Part shown: piece after piece, positions 44,425 through 58,063 of the stretch
Layout: every line of letters starts with the position of its first letter
Numbering within the stretch: the first letter of the stretch is position 1
DNA from: Pseudomonas leptonychotis
GTDB lineage: Bacteria; Pseudomonadota; Gammaproteobacteria; Pseudomonadales; Pseudomonadaceae
Reading direction: 5' to 3'
DNA length: 64,000 bases
Assembly (NCBI RefSeq): GCF_004920405.1
Contig: NZ_RFLV01000003.1
Span: forward strand, 432,240-496,239
Notes under the pieces: model-generated
Databases searched by the model: none
The model's input: the letters and a program-made list of their open reading frames with translations, nothing else
What the model was told of the DNA's origin: nothing
Program-made: the position numbers and the translations under genes

Positions 44425-46530
44425 TCAGCCTTGTTTTTTGGTTACAGATTCGACGATGTGCGACGGAGCTGTATTGTATTTTTTGAATTCCATAGAGTAG
44501 CTTGCGCGACCCTGGGACATGGAGCGGACGTCGGTTGCATAACCGAACATCTCACCCAGCGGAACTTCGGCGCGAATCACTTTGCCGGAGACCGTGTCTT
44601 CCATACCCAAAATCATGCCGCGACGGCGGTTAAGGTCGCCCATCACGTCACCCATATAGTCTTCCGGGGTAACAACTTCCACTGCCATGATCGGCTCAAG
44701 CAACTCACCACCACCCTTCTGGGCCAGTTGCTTGGTTGCCATGGAGGCAGCCACCTTAAACGCCATCTCGTTGGAGTCGACGTCATGGTAAGAGCCGTCG
44801 AACACGGTAGCCTTCAGGCCGATTAGCGGATAACCGGCAACAACGCCGTTCTTCATCTGCTCTTCGATACCTTTCTGGATAGCCGGGATGTATTCCTTAG
44901 GAATCACACCACCAACAACTTCGTTCACAAATTGCAGACCTTCCTGACCTTCGTCAGCAGGTGCAAAGCGAATCCAGCAATGACCAAACTGGCCACGACC
45001 ACCGGACTGACGAACGAACTTGCCTTCGATTTCGCAGTTCTTCGTGATGCGCTCACGATAGGAAACCTGAGGCTTACCAATGTTGGCTTCGACGTTGAAC
45101 TCACGGCGCATCCGGTCAACCAGGATGTCCAGGTGCAGCTCGCCCATGCCAGAGATGATCGTCTGACCCGTCTCTTCATCAGTTTTGACGCGGAAAGATG
45201 GATCTTCCTGAGCAAGCTTGCCCAGAGCGATACCCATTTTTTCCTGGTCATCCTTGGTCTTAGGCTCTACGGCAACCGAAATAACCGGCTCCGGGAAGTC
45301 CATGCGAACCAGGATAATTGGCTTGTCAGCGTTGCACAAAGTTTCACCAGTGGTGACGTCCTTCATGCCGATCAAGGCCGCGATGTCACCAGCGCGTACT
45401 TCCTTGATTTCTTCACGGGCGTTAGCGTGCATTTGCACCATACGACCCACGCGCTCTTTCTTGCCTTTAACCGAGTTGATCACGCCGTCACCGGAGTTCA
45501 ACACGCCCGAGTAAACACGGACGAAGGTCAAAGTACCCACGAATGGGTCGGTTGCGATCTTGAACGCCAGAGCCGAGAACGGCTCGCTGTCGTCCGCATG
45601 ACGCTCCAGCTCGATTTCCTCGTTATCCGGGTCAGTACCCTTGATAGCAGGAATATCGGTTGGTGCAGGCAGGAAGTCGATAACGGCGTCGAGAACCAGG
45701 GGCACACCCTTGTTCTTGAACGAAGAACCGCAAACAGCCAGAACGATCTCACCAGCAACGGTGCGCTGACGCAGAGCTGCTTTGATTTCCTCGTTGGTGA
45801 GCTCTTCACCCTCAAGGTATTTGTTCATCAGCTCTTCGTTGGCTTCGGCCGCAGCCTCAACCATGTTGCCGCGCCACTTCTCGGCTTCTTCCAACAGCTC
45901 TGCCGGAATGTCTTTACGAACAGGAACCATGCCCTTGTCCGAGTCATTCCAGTAGACAGCTTGCATGTTGATCAGATCGATCTGACCCTGGAAGTTGTCT
46001 TCAGCACCAATGGCCAACTGAATCGGCACCGGAGTGTGACCCAGACGCTGTTTGATTTGAGCAACTACACGCAGGAAGTCAGCGCCAGCACGGTCCATCT
46101 TGTTGACGTAAACAAGACGCGGAACGCCGTACTTGTTGGCCTGACGCCATACGGTTTCCGACTGAGGTTCAACGCCCGAGGTACCGCAGAACACAACGAC
46201 CGCACCATCGAGTACGCGCAAGGAGCGCTCAACTTCAATGGTGAAGTCAACGTGCCCAGGGGTATCGATTACGTTGAAGCGATGCTCGTCTTTGTATTGC
46301 TTCTCAGAACCTTTCCAGAAGGCGGTGATAGCAGCGGAAGTGATGGTAATACCACGCTCCTGCTCCTGCACCATCCAGTCTGTGGTCGCGGCGCCGTCAT
46401 GCACCTCGCCCATTTTGTGACTTTTGCCCGTGTAAAAAAGGACGCGCTCAGTGGTGGTGGTTTTACCAGCATCCACGTGAGCCACGATACCAATGTTACG
46501 GTAGCGGCTAATCGGGGTAATACGAGCCAT
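44425..46530 (-). CDS. fusA: Elongation factor G
   Basis: 701 residues. The GTPase motifs are AHVDAGKTT (near 17-25), DTPGHVDF (near 88-95) and NKMDRAGA (near 142-149), followed by the domain II-V sequence up to [19 protein letters not shown]. Catalyses translocation and, with RRF, ribosome recycling. Between rpsG and tufA in the str operon. Confidence 0.98.
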   Translation of the reverse strand: MARITPISRYRNIGIVAHVDAGKTTTTERVLFYTGKSHKMGEVHDGAATTDWMVQEQERGITITSAAITAFWKGSEKQYKDEHRFNVIDTPGHVDFTIEVERSLRVLDGAVVVFCGTSGVEPQSETVWRQANKYGVPRLVYVNKMDRAGADFLRVVAQIKQRLGHTPVPIQLAIGAEDNFQGQIDLINMQAVYWNDSDKGMVPVRKDIPAELLEEAEKWRGNMVEAAAEANEELMNKYLEGEELTNEEIKAALRQRTVAGEIVLAVCGSSFKNKGVPLVLDAVIDFLPAPTDIPAIKGTDPDNEEIELERHADDSEPFSALAFKIATDPFVGTLTFVRVYSGVLNSGDGVINSVKGKKERVGRMVQMHANAREEIKEVRAGDIAALIGMKDVTTGETLCNADKPIILVRMDFPEPVISVAVEPKTKDDQEKMGIALGKLAQEDPSFRVKTDEETGQTIISGMGELHLDILVDRMRREFNVEANIGKPQVSYRERITKNCEIEGKFVRQSGGRGQFGHCWIRFAPADEGQEGLQFVNEVVGGVIPKEYIPAIQKGIEEQMKNGVVAGYPLIGLKATVFDGSYHDVDSNEMAFKVAASMATKQLAQKGGGELLEPIMAVEVVTPEDYMGDVMGDLNRRRGMILGMEDTVSGKVIRAEVPLGEMFGYATDVRSMSQGRASYSMEFKKYNTAPSHIVESVTKKQG

Positions 46531-46560
46531 AAAGCCCTCGCAAGTTGAGTGACGCTAGAA

Positions 46561-47058
<498 letters not shown>

Positions 47059-47141
47059 TTAGCTCGGGATCGCATTGGCGCCCGACCTTACTCTTATCGA
47101 CTCAGAAAAATAGAAACTTGCAATTCAATACACGGCGCCGA

Positions 47142-47513
47142 TTACTTCGGACGCTTGGTACCGTACTTCGAACGACCCTGCTTACGGTCTTTAACGCCGG
47201 AGGTATCCAGCGAACCGCGCACGGTGTGGTAACGAACACCTGGCAAGTCTTTTACACGACCGCCACGAATCAGTACGACGCTGTGCTCTTGCAGGTTGTG
47301 GCCTTCACCGCCGATGTACGAGGAAACCTCGAAACCGTTGGTCAGACGCACACGGCATACTTTACGCAGTGCCGAGTTAGGTTTTTTCGGCGTAGTGGTA
47401 TACACGCGAGTGCACACACCACGACGCTGCGGGCAGTTCTGCAGCGCAGGCACGTCGGATTTCTCGACGATACGCTTACGCGGCTGACGTACCAGCTGGT
47501 TAATAGTTGCCAT
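47142..47513 (-). CDS. rpsL: 30S ribosomal protein S12
   Basis: 123 residues from ATG 47513 ([20 protein letters not shown]). Lys43 (TPKKPNSAL) and Lys88 ([10 protein letters not shown]) are wild type, so a streptomycin-susceptible allele is predicted at these positions. First gene of the str operon, about 80 bases downstream of a strong promoter. Confidence 0.98.
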   Translation of the reverse strand: MATINQLVRQPRKRIVEKSDVPALQNCPQRRGVCTRVYTTTPKKPNSALRKVCRVRLTNGFEVSSYIGGEGHNLQEHSVVLIRGGRVKDLPGVRYHTVRGSLDTSGVKDRKQGRSKYGTKRPK

Positions 47514-47598
47514 CTTAAGCTCCACTGTTGTCTTGCGACGCTATTGCCCTACAAACAAAATGGCAGAGCACGTGCCCTGCCAAATTTAGGGGTGCATG

Positions 47599-47627
47599 AG
47601 TCTAATGAGACTCACTGCCCCAGTCAA
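47599..47627 (-). promoter_or_regulatory. str operon promoter
   Basis: On the minus strand TTGACT (47627-47622), exactly 17 bases, TAGACT (47604-47599). The -35 overlaps the T-rich tail of the hairpin following rpoC. Confidence 0.75.
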
Positions 47628-47633
47628 GACAAA

Positions 47634-47657
47634 GCCCCGCCACCGAAGTAGCAGGGC
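47634..47657 (-). terminator. Terminator after rpoC
   Basis: GCCCTGC-N10-GCGGGGC stem (one G-T pair) followed by TTTGTCTT on the minus strand. It directly precedes the str promoter. Confidence 0.65.
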
Positions 47658-47664
47658 CTTGCAC

Positions 47665-50600
47665 TTAATTACCGCTGGAGTTCAGCGCTTCGGTCAGTGC
47701 GGCTTCCACTTCACTGGCGCTAACCCGTACTGGTTTGTCGGCGTCACGCTTGCGCTTGCGCTCAGCGTGATAAGCCAAACCGGTACCGGCCGGGATCAGA
47801 CGACCCACAACCACGTTTTCCTTCAGGCCACGCAAGTAGTCGCGCTTGCCAGTAACCGCAGCCTCGGTAAGAACGCGAGTGGTTTCCTGGAAAGAGGCCG
47901 CCGAAATAAACGACTCGGTCGACAGCGATGCCTTGGTGATACCCAGCAACACGCGGGTGTACTTGGCAATGAACTTGTCGTCTGCTGCCAGACGCTCGTT
48001 TGCACCCAGTACCGCGGTCAGCTCCATCTGGTCGCCCTTGATGAAGGTGGAATCGCCCGACTCAGCCACTTCAACCTTGCGCAACATCTGACGCAGGATG
48101 GTTTCGATGTGCTTGTCGTTGATCTTCACGCCTTGCAGGCGGTACACGTCCTGAATCTCGTTGACGATGTACTTGGCCAGCGCGCTAACACCCAGCAAAC
48201 GCAGGATATCGTGCGGATCGCTTGGACCATCGGAGATCACTTCACCCTTGTTAACCTGTTCACCTTCGAACACGTTCAGGTGACGCCACTTCGGAATCAG
48301 CTCTTCGTACGGATCGCTACCATCGTTCGGCGTAATAACCAGGCGGCGCTTGCCCTTGGTCTCTTTACCGAAGGCGATGGTGCCGCTGATTTCAGCCAAA
48401 ATCGAGGCTTCTTTCGGACGACGTGCTTCGAACAAGTCAGCAACACGCGGCAGACCACCGGTGATGTCACGGGTCTTGGAGGTCTCTTGCGGGATACGAG
48501 CGATTACATCACCCACGCCCACCTGAGCACCGTTCGCCACACCTACCAGGGCGTTAGCTGGCAGGAAGTACTGAGCCGGTACGTCAGTACCTGGCAACAA
48601 TAGATCCTTACCATCTTCACCCACCATCTTCACGGCAGGACGGATGTCTTTGCCGGCAGCCGGACGATCTTTCGGATCGAGGACTTCGATGTTGGTCAAA
48701 CCGGTCAATTCGTCGGTCTGACGCTTGATGGTGATGCCTTCCTCCATGCCCACGTAGGTCACGGTACCTTTCATTTCGGTAACGATCGGGTGGGTGTGCG
48801 GGTCCCACTTGGCGACGATGGCGCCAGCGTCGACCTTGTCACCTTCCTTCACGGAGATAACAGCACCGTACGGCAACTTGTAGCGCTCGCGCTCACGACC
48901 GAACTCGTCAGCAATCGCCAGCTCACCGGAGCGGGAAACCGCTACCAGGTTGCCGTCGAGACGCTCAACGTGCTTGAGGTTGTGCAGACGAATCGCACCG
49001 CCGTTCTTCACCTGTACGCTGTCAGCAGCCGAGGTCCGGCTAGCCGCACCACCGATGTGGAACGTACGCATGGTCAGCTGGGTACCCGGCTCACCGATCG
49101 ACTGAGCAGCGATAACACCGACCGCTTCACCGATGTTGATCTGGTGACCACGAGCCAGGTCGCGACCGTAGCACTTGGCGCAGATACCGTAACGCGTTTC
49201 GCAGCTGATTGGCGAACGCACGATCACTTCGTCGATGCTGTTCAGCTCAATGAATTCAACCCACTGCTCGTCAACCAGCGTACCGGCAGGCACGATGACT
49301 TCGTCAGTACCCGGCTTGAATACGTCTTTGGCGATTACACGACCCAGAACGCGCTCACCCAGCGGCTCAACTACGTCACCGCCTTCAATGTGCGGCGTCA
49401 TCAGCAAGCCATGCTCGGTGCCGCAATCGATCGCGGTCACCACCAGATCCTGCGCCACGTCAACCAGACGACGGGTCAGGTAACCGGAGTTAGCTGTTTT
49501 CAACGCGGTATCCGCAAGACCCTTACGAGCACCGTGCGTCGAGATGAAGTACTGCAGAACCGACAGACCTTCGCGGAAGTTCGCGGTGATCGGCGTTTCG
49601 ATGATCGAGCCGTCTGGCTTGGCCATCAGACCACGCATACCGGCGAGCTGACGGATCTGCGCAGCAGAACCCCGCGCACCGGAGTCGGCCATCATGTACA
49701 TCGAGTTGAACGATTCTTGCTCGACTTCGTTGCCGTCACGGTCAATGACCTTCTCTTTCGAGAGGTTGGCCATCATCGCCTTGGACACTTCGTCGTTGGC
49801 CTTGGACCAAAGGTCGATCACTTTGTTGTACTTCTCGCCCTGGGTTACCAGGCCGGAGGCGTACTGCGATTCGATCTCTTTAACTTCCTCGGTGGCGGCG
49901 TCAATGATGCGCGCCTTCTCATCCGGGATCACAAAGTCGTTCACACCGATCGACACACCGGAGATGGTCGAGTACGCGAAACCGGTATACATCAACTGGT
50001 CAGCGAAGATCACGGTGTCTTTCAAGCCAACGGTGCGGTAGCACTGGTTGATCAGCTTGGAGATCGCCTTCTTCTTCATCGAGTGGTTGACCACGTCATA
50101 CGACAGGCCATCCGGAACGATTTGGAACAGCAGTGCACGGCCAACAGTGGTGTCGACGATGCGGGTGTTCTTGGTGATGGTGCCGTCGCGATCTTTGATC
50201 ACTTCGTTGATGCGCACTTTTACACGGGCATGCAGCGAGGCCTGGCCACCACGGAAAACCCGGTCAACTTCCTGCAGATCAGCGAATACACGACCTTCGC
50301 CTTTGGCGTTGATCGCTTCGCGGGTCATGTAATACAGACCCAGTACCACGTCCTGCGAAGGAACGATGATTGGCTCACCGTTAGCAGGCGACAGGATGTT
50401 GTTGGTCGACATCATCAGTGCGCGCGCTTCCAGCTGGGCTTCCAGCGTCAGCGGTACGTGCACAGCCATCTGGTCACCGTCGAAGTCGGCGTTGTACGCG
50501 GCGCAGACCAGCGGGTGCAGCTGGATGGCTTTACCTTCGATCAGAACCGGTTCAAACGCCTGGATGCCCAGACGGTGAAGGGTTGGTGCACGGTTAAGCA

Positions 50601-51864
50601 GCACTGGGTGTTCGCGAATCACTTCGGCGAGAACGTCCCACACCTCTGGCAGCTCACGCTCAACCATCTTCTTCGCGGCTTTGATGGTGGTGGCGAGACC
50701 ACGCATTTCCAGCTTGCCGAAAATGAACGGCTTGAACAGCTCGAGGGCCATCTTCTTCGGCAGACCGCACTGGTGCAGACGCAGAGTTGGACCCACGGTA
50801 ATAACGGAACGACCGGAGTAGTCCACACGCTTACCGAGCAAGTTCTGACGGAAACGACCCTGCTTACCCTTGATCATGTCAGCCAAGGACTTCAATGGAC
50901 GCTTGTTCGAGCCAGTGATGGCGCGACCGCGACGGCCGTTGTCGAGCAAGGCGTCGACCGCTTCTTGCAGCATGCGCTTTTCGTTGCGCACGATGATATC
51001 CGGCGCGGACAGATCGAGCAGGCGCTTGAGGCGGTTGTTACGGTTGATTACGCGGCGATACAGATCGTTCAGATCCGAAGTCGCGAAGCGGCCACCGTCG
51101 AGCGGAACCAGTGGACGCAGATCTGGCGGCAGAACCGGCAGAACGGTCAACACCATCCACTCAGGCAGGTTGCCGGAACCCAAGAAGGCTTCCATCAACT
51201 TCAGACGCTTGGACAGCTTCTTGATCTTGGTTTCCGAGTTGGTTTGCGGAATTTCTTCGCGCAGACGGCCAATCTCGTGCTCCAGGTCAATGGCGTGCAG
51301 CAGCTCGCGAACGGCCTCAGCACCCATACGGGCGTCGAAGTCATCACCGAACTCTTCGAGGGCTTCGAAGTACTGCTCATCGTTCAGCAGCTGGCCTTTT
51401 TCAAGGGTGGTCATGCCTGGATCGATAACGACATAGCTCTCGAAATAGAGAACACGTTCGATATCACGCAGGGTCATGTCCATCAGCAAACCGATACGGC
51501 TTGGCAGTGATTTCAAGAACCAGATGTGGGCAACCGGCGAAGCCAGTTCGATGTGCGCCATGCGCTCACGACGAACCTTGGCCAGTGCAACTTCAACGCC
51601 GCACTTCTCGCAGATCACGCCGCGATGCTTCAAGCGCTTGTACTTACCGCACAGGCACTCGTAATCCTTTACCGGGCCAAAGATCTTGGCGCAGAACAGG
51701 CCGTCACGCTCAGGCTTGAACGTGCGGTAGTTGATGGTTTCCGGTTTTTTAACTTCACCGAACGACCACGAACGGATCATCTCAGGCGAAGCAAGGCCGA
51801 TGCGAATGGCATCGAACTCTTCGACTTGACCCTGGTTTTTCAGCAAATTCAGTAGGTCTTTCAA
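47665..51864 (-). CDS. rpoC: RNA polymerase beta' subunit
   Basis: 1399 residues, the length of Pseudomonas RpoC. The N-terminal zinc site has its Cys cluster near residues 70-88, the catalytic NADFDGD lies near 460, and the second zinc cluster near 813-895 includes CAKCYGRD. The start is TTG 51864: GGAGG lies seven bases upstream and the resulting [13 protein letters not shown] matches homologues. A frame extending to 51909 would cross that ribosome site. Follows rpoB by 64 bases. Confidence 0.97.
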   Translation of the reverse strand: MKDLLNLLKNQGQVEEFDAIRIGLASPEMIRSWSFGEVKKPETINYRTFKPERDGLFCAKIFGPVKDYECLCGKYKRLKHRGVICEKCGVEVALAKVRRERMAHIELASPVAHIWFLKSLPSRIGLLMDMTLRDIERVLYFESYVVIDPGMTTLEKGQLLNDEQYFEALEEFGDDFDARMGAEAVRELLHAIDLEHEIGRLREEIPQTNSETKIKKLSKRLKLMEAFLGSGNLPEWMVLTVLPVLPPDLRPLVPLDGGRFATSDLNDLYRRVINRNNRLKRLLDLSAPDIIVRNEKRMLQEAVDALLDNGRRGRAITGSNKRPLKSLADMIKGKQGRFRQNLLGKRVDYSGRSVITVGPTLRLHQCGLPKKMALELFKPFIFGKLEMRGLATTIKAAKKMVERELPEVWDVLAEVIREHPVLLNRAPTLHRLGIQAFEPVLIEGKAIQLHPLVCAAYNADFDGDQMAVHVPLTLEAQLEARALMMSTNNILSPANGEPIIVPSQDVVLGLYYMTREAINAKGEGRVFADLQEVDRVFRGGQASLHARVKVRINEVIKDRDGTITKNTRIVDTTVGRALLFQIVPDGLSYDVVNHSMKKKAISKLINQCYRTVGLKDTVIFADQLMYTGFAYSTISGVSIGVNDFVIPDEKARIIDAATEEVKEIESQYASGLVTQGEKYNKVIDLWSKANDEVSKAMMANLSKEKVIDRDGNEVEQESFNSMYMMADSGARGSAAQIRQLAGMRGLMAKPDGSIIETPITANFREGLSVLQYFISTHGARKGLADTALKTANSGYLTRRLVDVAQDLVVTAIDCGTEHGLLMTPHIEGGDVVEPLGERVLGRVIAKDVFKPGTDEVIVPAGTLVDEQWVEFIELNSIDEVIVRSPISCETRYGICAKCYGRDLARGHQINIGEAVGVIAAQSIGEPGTQLTMRTFHIGGAASRTSAADSVQVKNGGAIRLHNLKHVERLDGNLVAVSRSGELAIADEFGRERERYKLPYGAVISVKEGDKVDAGAIVAKWDPHTHPIVTEMKGTVTYVGMEEGITIKRQTDELTGLTNIEVLDPKDRPAAGKDIRPAVKMVGEDGKDLLLPGTDVPAQYFLPANALVGVANGAQVGVGDVIARIPQETSKTRDITGGLPRVADLFEARRPKEASILAEISGTIAFGKETKGKRRLVITPNDGSDPYEELIPKWRHLNVFEGEQVNKGEVISDGPSDPHDILRLLGVSALAKYIVNEIQDVYRLQGVKINDKHIETILRQMLRKVEVAESGDSTFIKGDQMELTAVLGANERLAADDKFIAKYTRVLLGITKASLSTESFISAASFQETTRVLTEAAVTGKRDYLRGLKENVVVGRLIPAGTGLAYHAERKRKRDADKPVRVSASEVEAALTEALNSSGN

Positions 51865-51928
51865 GGCCTTTCCTCCCGGCGGAGCTGGCGATGGAGCAAA
51901 GCGCTCCACCGCCGATTCGCGTCACGTG

Positions 51929-54900
51929 TTATTCGGTTTCCAGATCGATGTCGATACCCAGCGAACGGATTTCTTTGATCAGTACGTTGAAGGACTCGGG
52001 CATGCCCGGCTCCATACGGTGATCACCGTCCACGATGTTTTTGTACATCTTGGTACGGCCGTTCACATCGTCCGACTTCACGGTCAGCATTTCCTGCAGG
52101 GTGTAGGCGGCGCCGTAAGCTTCCAATGCCCAGACCTCCATCTCCCCGAAGCGCTGACCACCGAACTGCGCCTTACCACCCAGCGGCTGCTGAGTAACCA
52201 GGCTGTAGGAACCCGTGGAACGCGCGTGCATCTTGTCGTCCACCAGGTGGTTCAGTTTCAGCATGTACATGTAGCCAACGGTGGTCGGACGCTCGAACAG
52301 GTTGCCGGTACGACCGTCAACCAACTGCATCTGACCGCTCTCTGGCAGATCTGCCAGCTTGAGCATGGCCTTGATCTCAGTTTCCTTGGCGCCATCGAAC
52401 ACCGGAGTCGCCATTGGCACGCCACCTTTAAGGTTGTGCGCCAACTTAAGGATTTCCTGATCGCTCAGCTCATCCAAGCTTTCCTGACGACCGCCGATCT
52501 CGTTGTAGATCTGCTGCATAAACTTACGCAGCTCGGCGACCTTGCGCTGCTCTTCGAGCATGCGGTTGATCTTCTCGCCCAGACCTTTGGCCGCGAGGCC
52601 CAGGTGGGTTTCGAGGATCTGCCCAACGTTCATACGCGACGGTACGCCCAGCGGGTTGAGAACGATGTCGACCGGAGTACCGTTGACGTCGTGCGGCATG
52701 TCTTCAACCGGCATGATCACCGAGACAACACCCTTGTTACCGTGACGACCAGCCATCTTGTCACCCGGCTGGATGCGACGACGGATAGCCAGGTAAACCT
52801 TGACGATCTTCAGCACGCCTGGAGCCAGGTCATCGCCCTGCTGCAGCTTGCGCTTCTTGTCTTCGAACTTGTCGTCGAGCAGCTGACGGCGGTCGGAAAT
52901 GTAGGCCTGAGCCTTTTCCAACTGCTCGTTCAGTGCATCGTCAGCCATACGCAGCTTGAACCACTGGCCGCGCTCGAGACCGTCAAGGAACTCGTCGGTG
53001 ACTTCTGCGCCCTTCTTCAGGCCAGCGCCGCCTTCGGCTTTCTTGCCAACCAGAGCGGAACGCAGACGTTCGAAGGTTGCGCCTTCAACGATACGGAACT
53101 CTTCGTTGAGATCCTTGCGGATCTCGTCGAGCTGGCTCTTCTCGATCGACAGCGCACGAGCATCACGCTCAACGCCATCACGAGTGAAGACCTGCACGTC
53201 GATAACGGTACCTTTGGTGCCAGTTGGCACACGCAGGGAGGTGTCTTTAACGTCAGACGCCTTCTCACCGAAGATCGCACGCAGCAGCTTCTCTTCTGGA
53301 GTCAGTTGGGTTTCGCCTTTTGGCGTCACTTTACCTACCAGAATGTCGCCAGGGCCGACTTCAGCGCCGACATACACGATGCCCGCCTCGTCCAGCTTGT
53401 TCAGTGCAGACTCGCCAACGTTCGGGATGTCGGAAGTGATTTCTTCCGAGCCGAGCTTGGTGTCACGCGCCACACAGGTCAGTTCCTGAATGTGGATGGT
53501 GGTGAAACGATCTTCTTGCACCACGCGCTCGGAGAGGCAGATGGAGTCTTCGAAGTTGTAACCGTTCCACGGCATGAACGCGACGCGCATGTTCTGCCCC
53601 AGAGCCAGCTCACCCATATCGGTGGACGGACCGTCGGCCAGGATGTCGCTGCGCTCAACCTTGTCACCTTTACTTACCAGCGGACGCTGGTTAATGCAGG
53701 TGTTCTGGTTGGAGCGGGTGTATTTAGTCAGGTTGTAGATGTCGACACCGGCTTCGCCAGTTTCAACTTCATCGTCATTAACCCGAACCACAACACGGCT
53801 GGCATCAACCGAATCAATCACACCGCCACGACGCGCCACGACGCAAACGCCGGAGTCGCGCGCCACGTTGCGCTCCATGCCGGTACCTACCAGCGGCTTA
53901 TCAGCACGCAGAGTGGGTACAGCCTGACGCTGCATGTTCGAACCCATCAACGCGCGGTTGGCGTCGTCGTGCTCGAGGAACGGGATCAGCGAAGCGGCAA
54001 CCGAAACTACCTGCTTAGGCGATACGTCCATCAGGGTGACGTCTTCAGGCGCTTTAACGGTGAATTCGTTGAGGTGACGTACGGCCACCAACTCATCAAC
54101 CAGCTGACCTTTGTTGTTCATGGTCGCCGAAGCCTGGGCGATCACGTGATCGGCCTCTTCGATGGCGGACAGGAACACGATTTCGTCGGTAACCAGGGTG
54201 TCTTTCACCACACGGTACGGGCTTTCTAGGAAGCCGTACTGGTTAGTACGCGCATAGGCTGCCAACGAGTTGATCAGACCAATGTTCGGACCTTCCGGCG
54301 TTTCGATCGGGCACACACGGCCGTAATGGGTCGGGTGTACGTCGCGGACTTCGAAGCCTGCACGCTCACGGGTCAAACCGCCCGGGCCAAGAGCCGAAAC
54401 ACGGCGCTTGTGGGTGATTTCGGAGAGCGGGTTGTTCTGGTCCATAAACTGCGAGAGCTGGCTGGAGCCGAAGAACTCTTTAACGGCAGCCGCAACCGGC
54501 TTGGCGTTAATCAAGTCTTGCGGCATCAGGCCTTCGCTTTCAGCCATCGACAGACGCTCTTTGACCGCACGCTCTACACGTACCAGGCCAACGCGGAACT
54601 GGTTCTCGGCCATTTCGCCTACGCAGCGAACACGACGGTTACCCAGGTGGTCGATGTCATCGACGATGCCTTTACCGTTACGGATATCAACCAGGGTCTT
54701 GAGGACCGCAACGATATCTTCTTTGCTCAGCACGCCCGAACCTTCGATCTCGGTGCGACCGATACGACGGTTGAACTTCATCCGGCCTACGGCCGACAGG
54801 TCGTAACGCTCAGGACTGAAGAACAGGTTGTTGAACAGCGTCTCGGCAGCATCCTTGGTTGGCGGCTCGCCAGGACGCATCATGCGGTAGATCTCGACCA

Positions 54901-56002
54901 GCGCTTCCAACTGATTGGTGGTGCTGTCGATCTTCAGCGTGTCGGAGATGAACGGACCGCAATCGATGTCGTTGGTGTACAACGTTTCGATGCGCACAAC
55001 CTGAGCCTTGACCACATTGGCCAGGATCTCTGGGTTCAGCTCGGTGTTGCACTCAGCGATGATTTCGCCAGTAGCCGGGTGCACGATAACCTTGGCCGAG
55101 GTGCGGCCGATCAGGTAATCGATTGGCACTTCCAGCTCTTTAATACCGGCCTTGTCGAGCTGATTGATATGGCGCGCGGTAATCCGGCGGCCTTGCTCAA
55201 CAATGACCTTGCCCTTGTCGTCCAAGATATCGAGAACGGCAATCTCACCACGCAGACGCTGCGGCACCAGTTCCAGGTTGAGGGTTTCACCCTTCACATG
55301 GAATACGTTGGTCGCATAGAACGCGTCCAGCACTTCTTCAGTGCTGTAACCCAGCGCACGCAACAGCACAGAAGCTGGCAGCTTACGACGACGGTCGATA
55401 CGAACGAATACGGCGTCCTTCGGATCGAACTCGAAGTCCAACCACGAGCCACGGTAAGGAATGATCCGCGCCGAATACAGCAACTTGCCCGAGCTGTGCG
55501 TCTTGCCACGGTCGTGGTCGAAGAACACACCAGGGGAACGGTGCAGCTGGGAGACGATAACGCGCTCGGTACCATTGATAACAAAGGTACCGTTCTCGGT
55601 CATGAGTGGAATTTCACCCATGTACACTTCTTGCTCTTTGATGTCCTTGATCGCTTTGTTCGACGATTCTTTGTCGAAAATGATCAGACGGACTTTTACC
55701 CGCAACGGCACGGCGTAAGTCACGCCACGCAGCGTACATTCCTTGACATCAAAAGCCGGCTCGCCCAGGCGATAACCGACATACTCCAGAGCAGCATTGC
55801 CGGAATAGCTGATAATCGGGAAAACAGACTTGAAGGCCGCATGCAGGCCAATGTCGCGGAACTGGTCCTTGGTCGCCCCTGCCTGCAGGAATTCGCGATA
55901 CGAATCCAGCTGGATGGCCAGGAGATAAGGCACATCCATGACATCCGGCAACTTGCTAAAGTCCTTGCGGATACGTTTTTTCTCAGTATATGAGTAAGCC
56001 AT
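51929..56002 (-). CDS. rpoB: RNA polymerase beta subunit
   Basis: 1357 residues. The rifampicin-binding segment [20 protein letters not shown] and [12 protein letters not shown] near 513-545 carries the susceptible residues (Asp, His and Ser at the main resistance sites). Active-site and C-terminal [28 protein letters not shown] motifs are intact. Upstream is an attenuator hairpin that separates it from rplL. Confidence 0.98.
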   Translation of the reverse strand: MAYSYTEKKRIRKDFSKLPDVMDVPYLLAIQLDSYREFLQAGATKDQFRDIGLHAAFKSVFPIISYSGNAALEYVGYRLGEPAFDVKECTLRGVTYAVPLRVKVRLIIFDKESSNKAIKDIKEQEVYMGEIPLMTENGTFVINGTERVIVSQLHRSPGVFFDHDRGKTHSSGKLLYSARIIPYRGSWLDFEFDPKDAVFVRIDRRRKLPASVLLRALGYSTEEVLDAFYATNVFHVKGETLNLELVPQRLRGEIAVLDILDDKGKVIVEQGRRITARHINQLDKAGIKELEVPIDYLIGRTSAKVIVHPATGEIIAECNTELNPEILANVVKAQVVRIETLYTNDIDCGPFISDTLKIDSTTNQLEALVEIYRMMRPGEPPTKDAAETLFNNLFFSPERYDLSAVGRMKFNRRIGRTEIEGSGVLSKEDIVAVLKTLVDIRNGKGIVDDIDHLGNRRVRCVGEMAENQFRVGLVRVERAVKERLSMAESEGLMPQDLINAKPVAAAVKEFFGSSQLSQFMDQNNPLSEITHKRRVSALGPGGLTRERAGFEVRDVHPTHYGRVCPIETPEGPNIGLINSLAAYARTNQYGFLESPYRVVKDTLVTDEIVFLSAIEEADHVIAQASATMNNKGQLVDELVAVRHLNEFTVKAPEDVTLMDVSPKQVVSVAASLIPFLEHDDANRALMGSNMQRQAVPTLRADKPLVGTGMERNVARDSGVCVVARRGGVIDSVDASRVVVRVNDDEVETGEAGVDIYNLTKYTRSNQNTCINQRPLVSKGDKVERSDILADGPSTDMGELALGQNMRVAFMPWNGYNFEDSICLSERVVQEDRFTTIHIQELTCVARDTKLGSEEITSDIPNVGESALNKLDEAGIVYVGAEVGPGDILVGKVTPKGETQLTPEEKLLRAIFGEKASDVKDTSLRVPTGTKGTVIDVQVFTRDGVERDARALSIEKSQLDEIRKDLNEEFRIVEGATFERLRSALVGKKAEGGAGLKKGAEVTDEFLDGLERGQWFKLRMADDALNEQLEKAQAYISDRRQLLDDKFEDKKRKLQQGDDLAPGVLKIVKVYLAIRRRIQPGDKMAGRHGNKGVVSVIMPVEDMPHDVNGTPVDIVLNPLGVPSRMNVGQILETHLGLAAKGLGEKINRMLEEQRKVAELRKFMQQIYNEIGGRQESLDELSDQEILKLAHNLKGGVPMATPVFDGAKETEIKAMLKLADLPESGQMQLVDGRTGNLFERPTTVGYMYMLKLNHLVDDKMHARSTGSYSLVTQQPLGGKAQFGGQRFGEMEVWALEAYGAAYTLQEMLTVKSDDVNGRTKMYKNIVDGDHRMEPGMPESFNVLIKEIRSLGIDIDLETE

Positions 56003-56146
56003 CAGCGTTCCCCAGCTTGGTCACCTGCTTATTTGGCCCCTCCCGACGGGAGTTGCCAGAAACTCTTGCAAACCCTAAGTTTGCGCCGCCACATCGGGCG
56101 GGACTTTCACGCCCCAGGTCAGCCTACGATCAGCCGACCTAGAACG

Positions 56147-56176
56147 GAAAAAGGCCGGTGGCAAAAGCCACCAGCC
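56147..56176 (-). terminator. rplL-rpoB attenuator hairpin
   Basis: GGCTGGTGGC-tttt-GCCACCGGCC followed by TTTTT on the minus strand, inside the 220-base rplL-rpoB gap. It should reduce rpoBC relative to rplJL, as the E. coli attenuator does. Two further hairpins, GCAAACttaggGTTTGC-like at 56068-56084 and CTCCC-gtc-GGGAG at 56039-56051, could be RNase processing sites. Confidence 0.85.
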
Positions 56177-56222
56177 ATCAGCCTTACGCGAGTCGCTTCG
56201 GCTGTAGACGCAAGGTCGTCGC

Positions 56223-56588
56223 TTACTTAAGCTCGACTTTGGCGCCAGCTTCTTCCAAAGCAGCTTTAGCTTTGTCAGCTGCGTCTTTCGCAACAGCTTC
56301 CAGAACCATGGCAGGAGCGCCGTCAACTACAGCCTTGGCTTCTTTCAGGCCCAGACCGGTCAGTTCACGAACTGCCTTGATCACGTTAACTTTCTTCTCG
56401 CCAGCTTCAAGCAGCATGACGTTGAATTCAGTTTGCTCTTCAACAACAGCGGCAGCAGCAGCTGGGCCAGAAGAGGCAACAGCAGCGGTAACGCCGAAGG
56501 TTTCTTCCATTGCTTTGATCAGCTCAACAACTTCCAGAACAGTTTTCTGGCCGATTGCTTCGATGATTTGCTCGTTAGTCAGAGACAT
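56223..56588 (-). CDS. rplL: 50S ribosomal protein L7/L12
   Basis: 121 residues: N-terminal dimer domain, Ala-rich hinge ([16 protein letters not shown] near 38-53) and the C-terminal factor-binding domain [27 protein letters not shown]. Forms the stalk with L10. Confidence 0.98.
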   Translation of the reverse strand: MSLTNEQIIEAIGQKTVLEVVELIKAMEETFGVTAAVASSGPAAAAAVVEEQTEFNVMLLEAGEKKVNVIKAVRELTGLGLKEAKAVVDGAPAMVLEAVAKDAADKAKAALEEAGAKVELK

Positions 56589-56666
56589 GACTTTAAATCC
56601 TGTATTGGGGTGACAGCTACGCAGCCATCAAATTAAACATATGATTTTGAAAGCGCTTACGGTGCC

Positions 56667-57167
56667 TTAAGCAGCGGTAGCTTCTTTCTGGTCGCGAATG
56701 GCCGCCAGAGTACGAGCCAGCTTGCTGGTAGCGCCTTGGATCACGCTCATCAGCTTTGCAATAGCTTCGTCGCGAGTCGGCAGCGAAGCCAACACGTCGA
56801 TCTCGTTTGCTGCGAGGAACTTGCCCTCAAACGCAGCCGCCTTAATCTCGAACTTATCCTGACCTTTTGCGAACTCTTTGAAGATACGAGCGGCAGCGCC
56901 CGGATGTTCCTTGGAGAATGCAATCAAGGTCGGGCCAGTGAACACGTCGTTGAGAACACTGTAATCAGTGTCAGCAACAGCGCGCTTGAGCAGGGTATTG
57001 CGTACAACACGTACGTAAACACCAGCTTCACGAGCCTCTTTACGGAGTCCGGTCATAGCGCCTACAGTCACGCCGCGGGCATCAGCCACAACAGCAGACA
57101 GAGCGCTTTTGGCAGCCTCGTTGACTTCAGCGACGATGGCCTTCTTGTCTTCGAGTTTAATTGCCAC
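56667..57167 (-). CDS. rplJ: 50S ribosomal protein L10
   Basis: 166 residues starting from GTG 57167 with AGGAG eight bases upstream; [34 protein letters not shown] is the L10 N-terminus. Carries the L7/L12 dimers on its C-terminal helix and represses its own operon by binding the leader. Confidence 0.97.
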   Translation of the reverse strand: MAIKLEDKKAIVAEVNEAAKSALSAVVADARGVTVGAMTGLRKEAREAGVYVRVVRNTLLKRAVADTDYSVLNDVFTGPTLIAFSKEHPGAAARIFKEFAKGQDKFEIKAAAFEGKFLAANEIDVLASLPTRDEAIAKLMSVIQGATSKLARTLAAIRDQKEATAA

Positions 57168-57204
57168 GGGTTTAACTCCTGCTTGTTACCGTTTCATCTA
57201 GCCG

Positions 57205-57345
57205 AAGCTGGATGTCGTTTTGGTGTCTGATTCGGTAAGGAACCGGGAGCACCATCTGCGTAGGCGGTTAATTTAAGACTTGCGTCACCTACGGTCTTGG
57301 ATAGCCCCCGCCAGGCAGGGACCCCAAAATGTCGAAACGACGTAA
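57205..57345 (-). promoter_or_regulatory. L10 leader (ribosomal protein autoregulation)
   Basis: The 200-base rplA-rplJ gap contains the conserved L10-leader elements on the minus strand: CCGTAGGTG, GACGCAAGTCTTAA and CGCCTACGCAGATGGTG. These form the L10(L12)4 binding kink-turn region upstream of rplJ. Confidence 0.85.
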
Positions 57346-57367
57346 TTACTTACGTCATTTCTATGTG

Positions 57368-58063
57368 TTACGCGTCGAGCGAGCCTTGATCAATGATCAG
57401 ACCTGGACCCATGGTGGTGCTCAGGGTCACGCGCTTGACGTAAATACCTTTCGAAGTCGATGGCTTCAGACGCTTGAGGTCAGAAATCAGCGCTTCAACG
57501 TTCTGCTTCAACTTCTCGGCGTCAAAACCAACCTTGCCGACAGAACCGTGGATGATGCCGTTCTTGTCAGTACGGAAACGTATCTGACCAGCCTTGGCAT
57601 TCTTCACAGCAGTAGCTACGTCCGGGGTAACGGTACCGACTTTAGGGTTAGGCATCAGGCCGCGCGGGCCGAGCACTTGACCCAACTGACCAACAACGCG
57701 CATTGCATCCGGGGAAGCAATAACGACGTCATAGTTCAGGTCGCCGCCTTTCATTTCAGCAGCCAGATCGTCCATGCCTACACGGTCAGCGCCGGCAGCC
57801 AGAGCAGCTTCAGCAGCTGGGCCCTGAGTGAACACGGCAACGCGAACGCTTTTGCCCGAGCCGTTTGGCAGAACAGTGGCGCCACGCACAACCTGGTCGG
57901 ATTTACGCGGGTCAACACCGAGGTTGACGGCGATATCTACCGATTCAGAGAACTTGACTGCCGAGATTTCAGCCAGCAGAGCGGCCGCTTCAACAAAGTT
58001 GTATGCCTTGCCGGCTTCAACTTTCTCAGCGATTGCCTTTTGACGCTTGGTCAACTTAGCCAT
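57368..58063 (-). CDS. rplA: 50S ribosomal protein L1
   Basis: 231 residues: [21 protein letters not shown] start; the two-domain RNA-binding fold includes [20 protein letters not shown] and [18 protein letters not shown]. In E. coli L1 represses rplKA translation. Its ATG overlaps the rplK stop by one base. Confidence 0.98.
   Translation of the reverse strand: MAKLTKRQKAIAEKVEAGKAYNFVEAAALLAEISAVKFSESVDIAVNLGVDPRKSDQVVRGATVLPNGSGKSVRVAVFTQGPAAEAALAAGADRVGMDDLAAEMKGGDLNYDVVIASPDAMRVVGQLGQVLGPRGLMPNPKVGTVTPDVATAVKNAKAGQIRFRTDKNGIIHGSVGKVGFDAEKLKQNVEALISDLKRLKPSTSKGIYVKRVTLSTTMGPGLIIDQGSLDA

Noticed and set aside
48790..51510. 906-codon open frame on the plus strand across rpoC, plus similar long antisense frames at 44932-46548, 51926-54229, 54326-55993 and 43312-44403
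   Set aside because: They are antisense to rpoC, fusA, rpoB and tufA; the strong codon bias of these genes keeps the opposite frame free of stops. The translations look like no protein family and have no ribosome sites.
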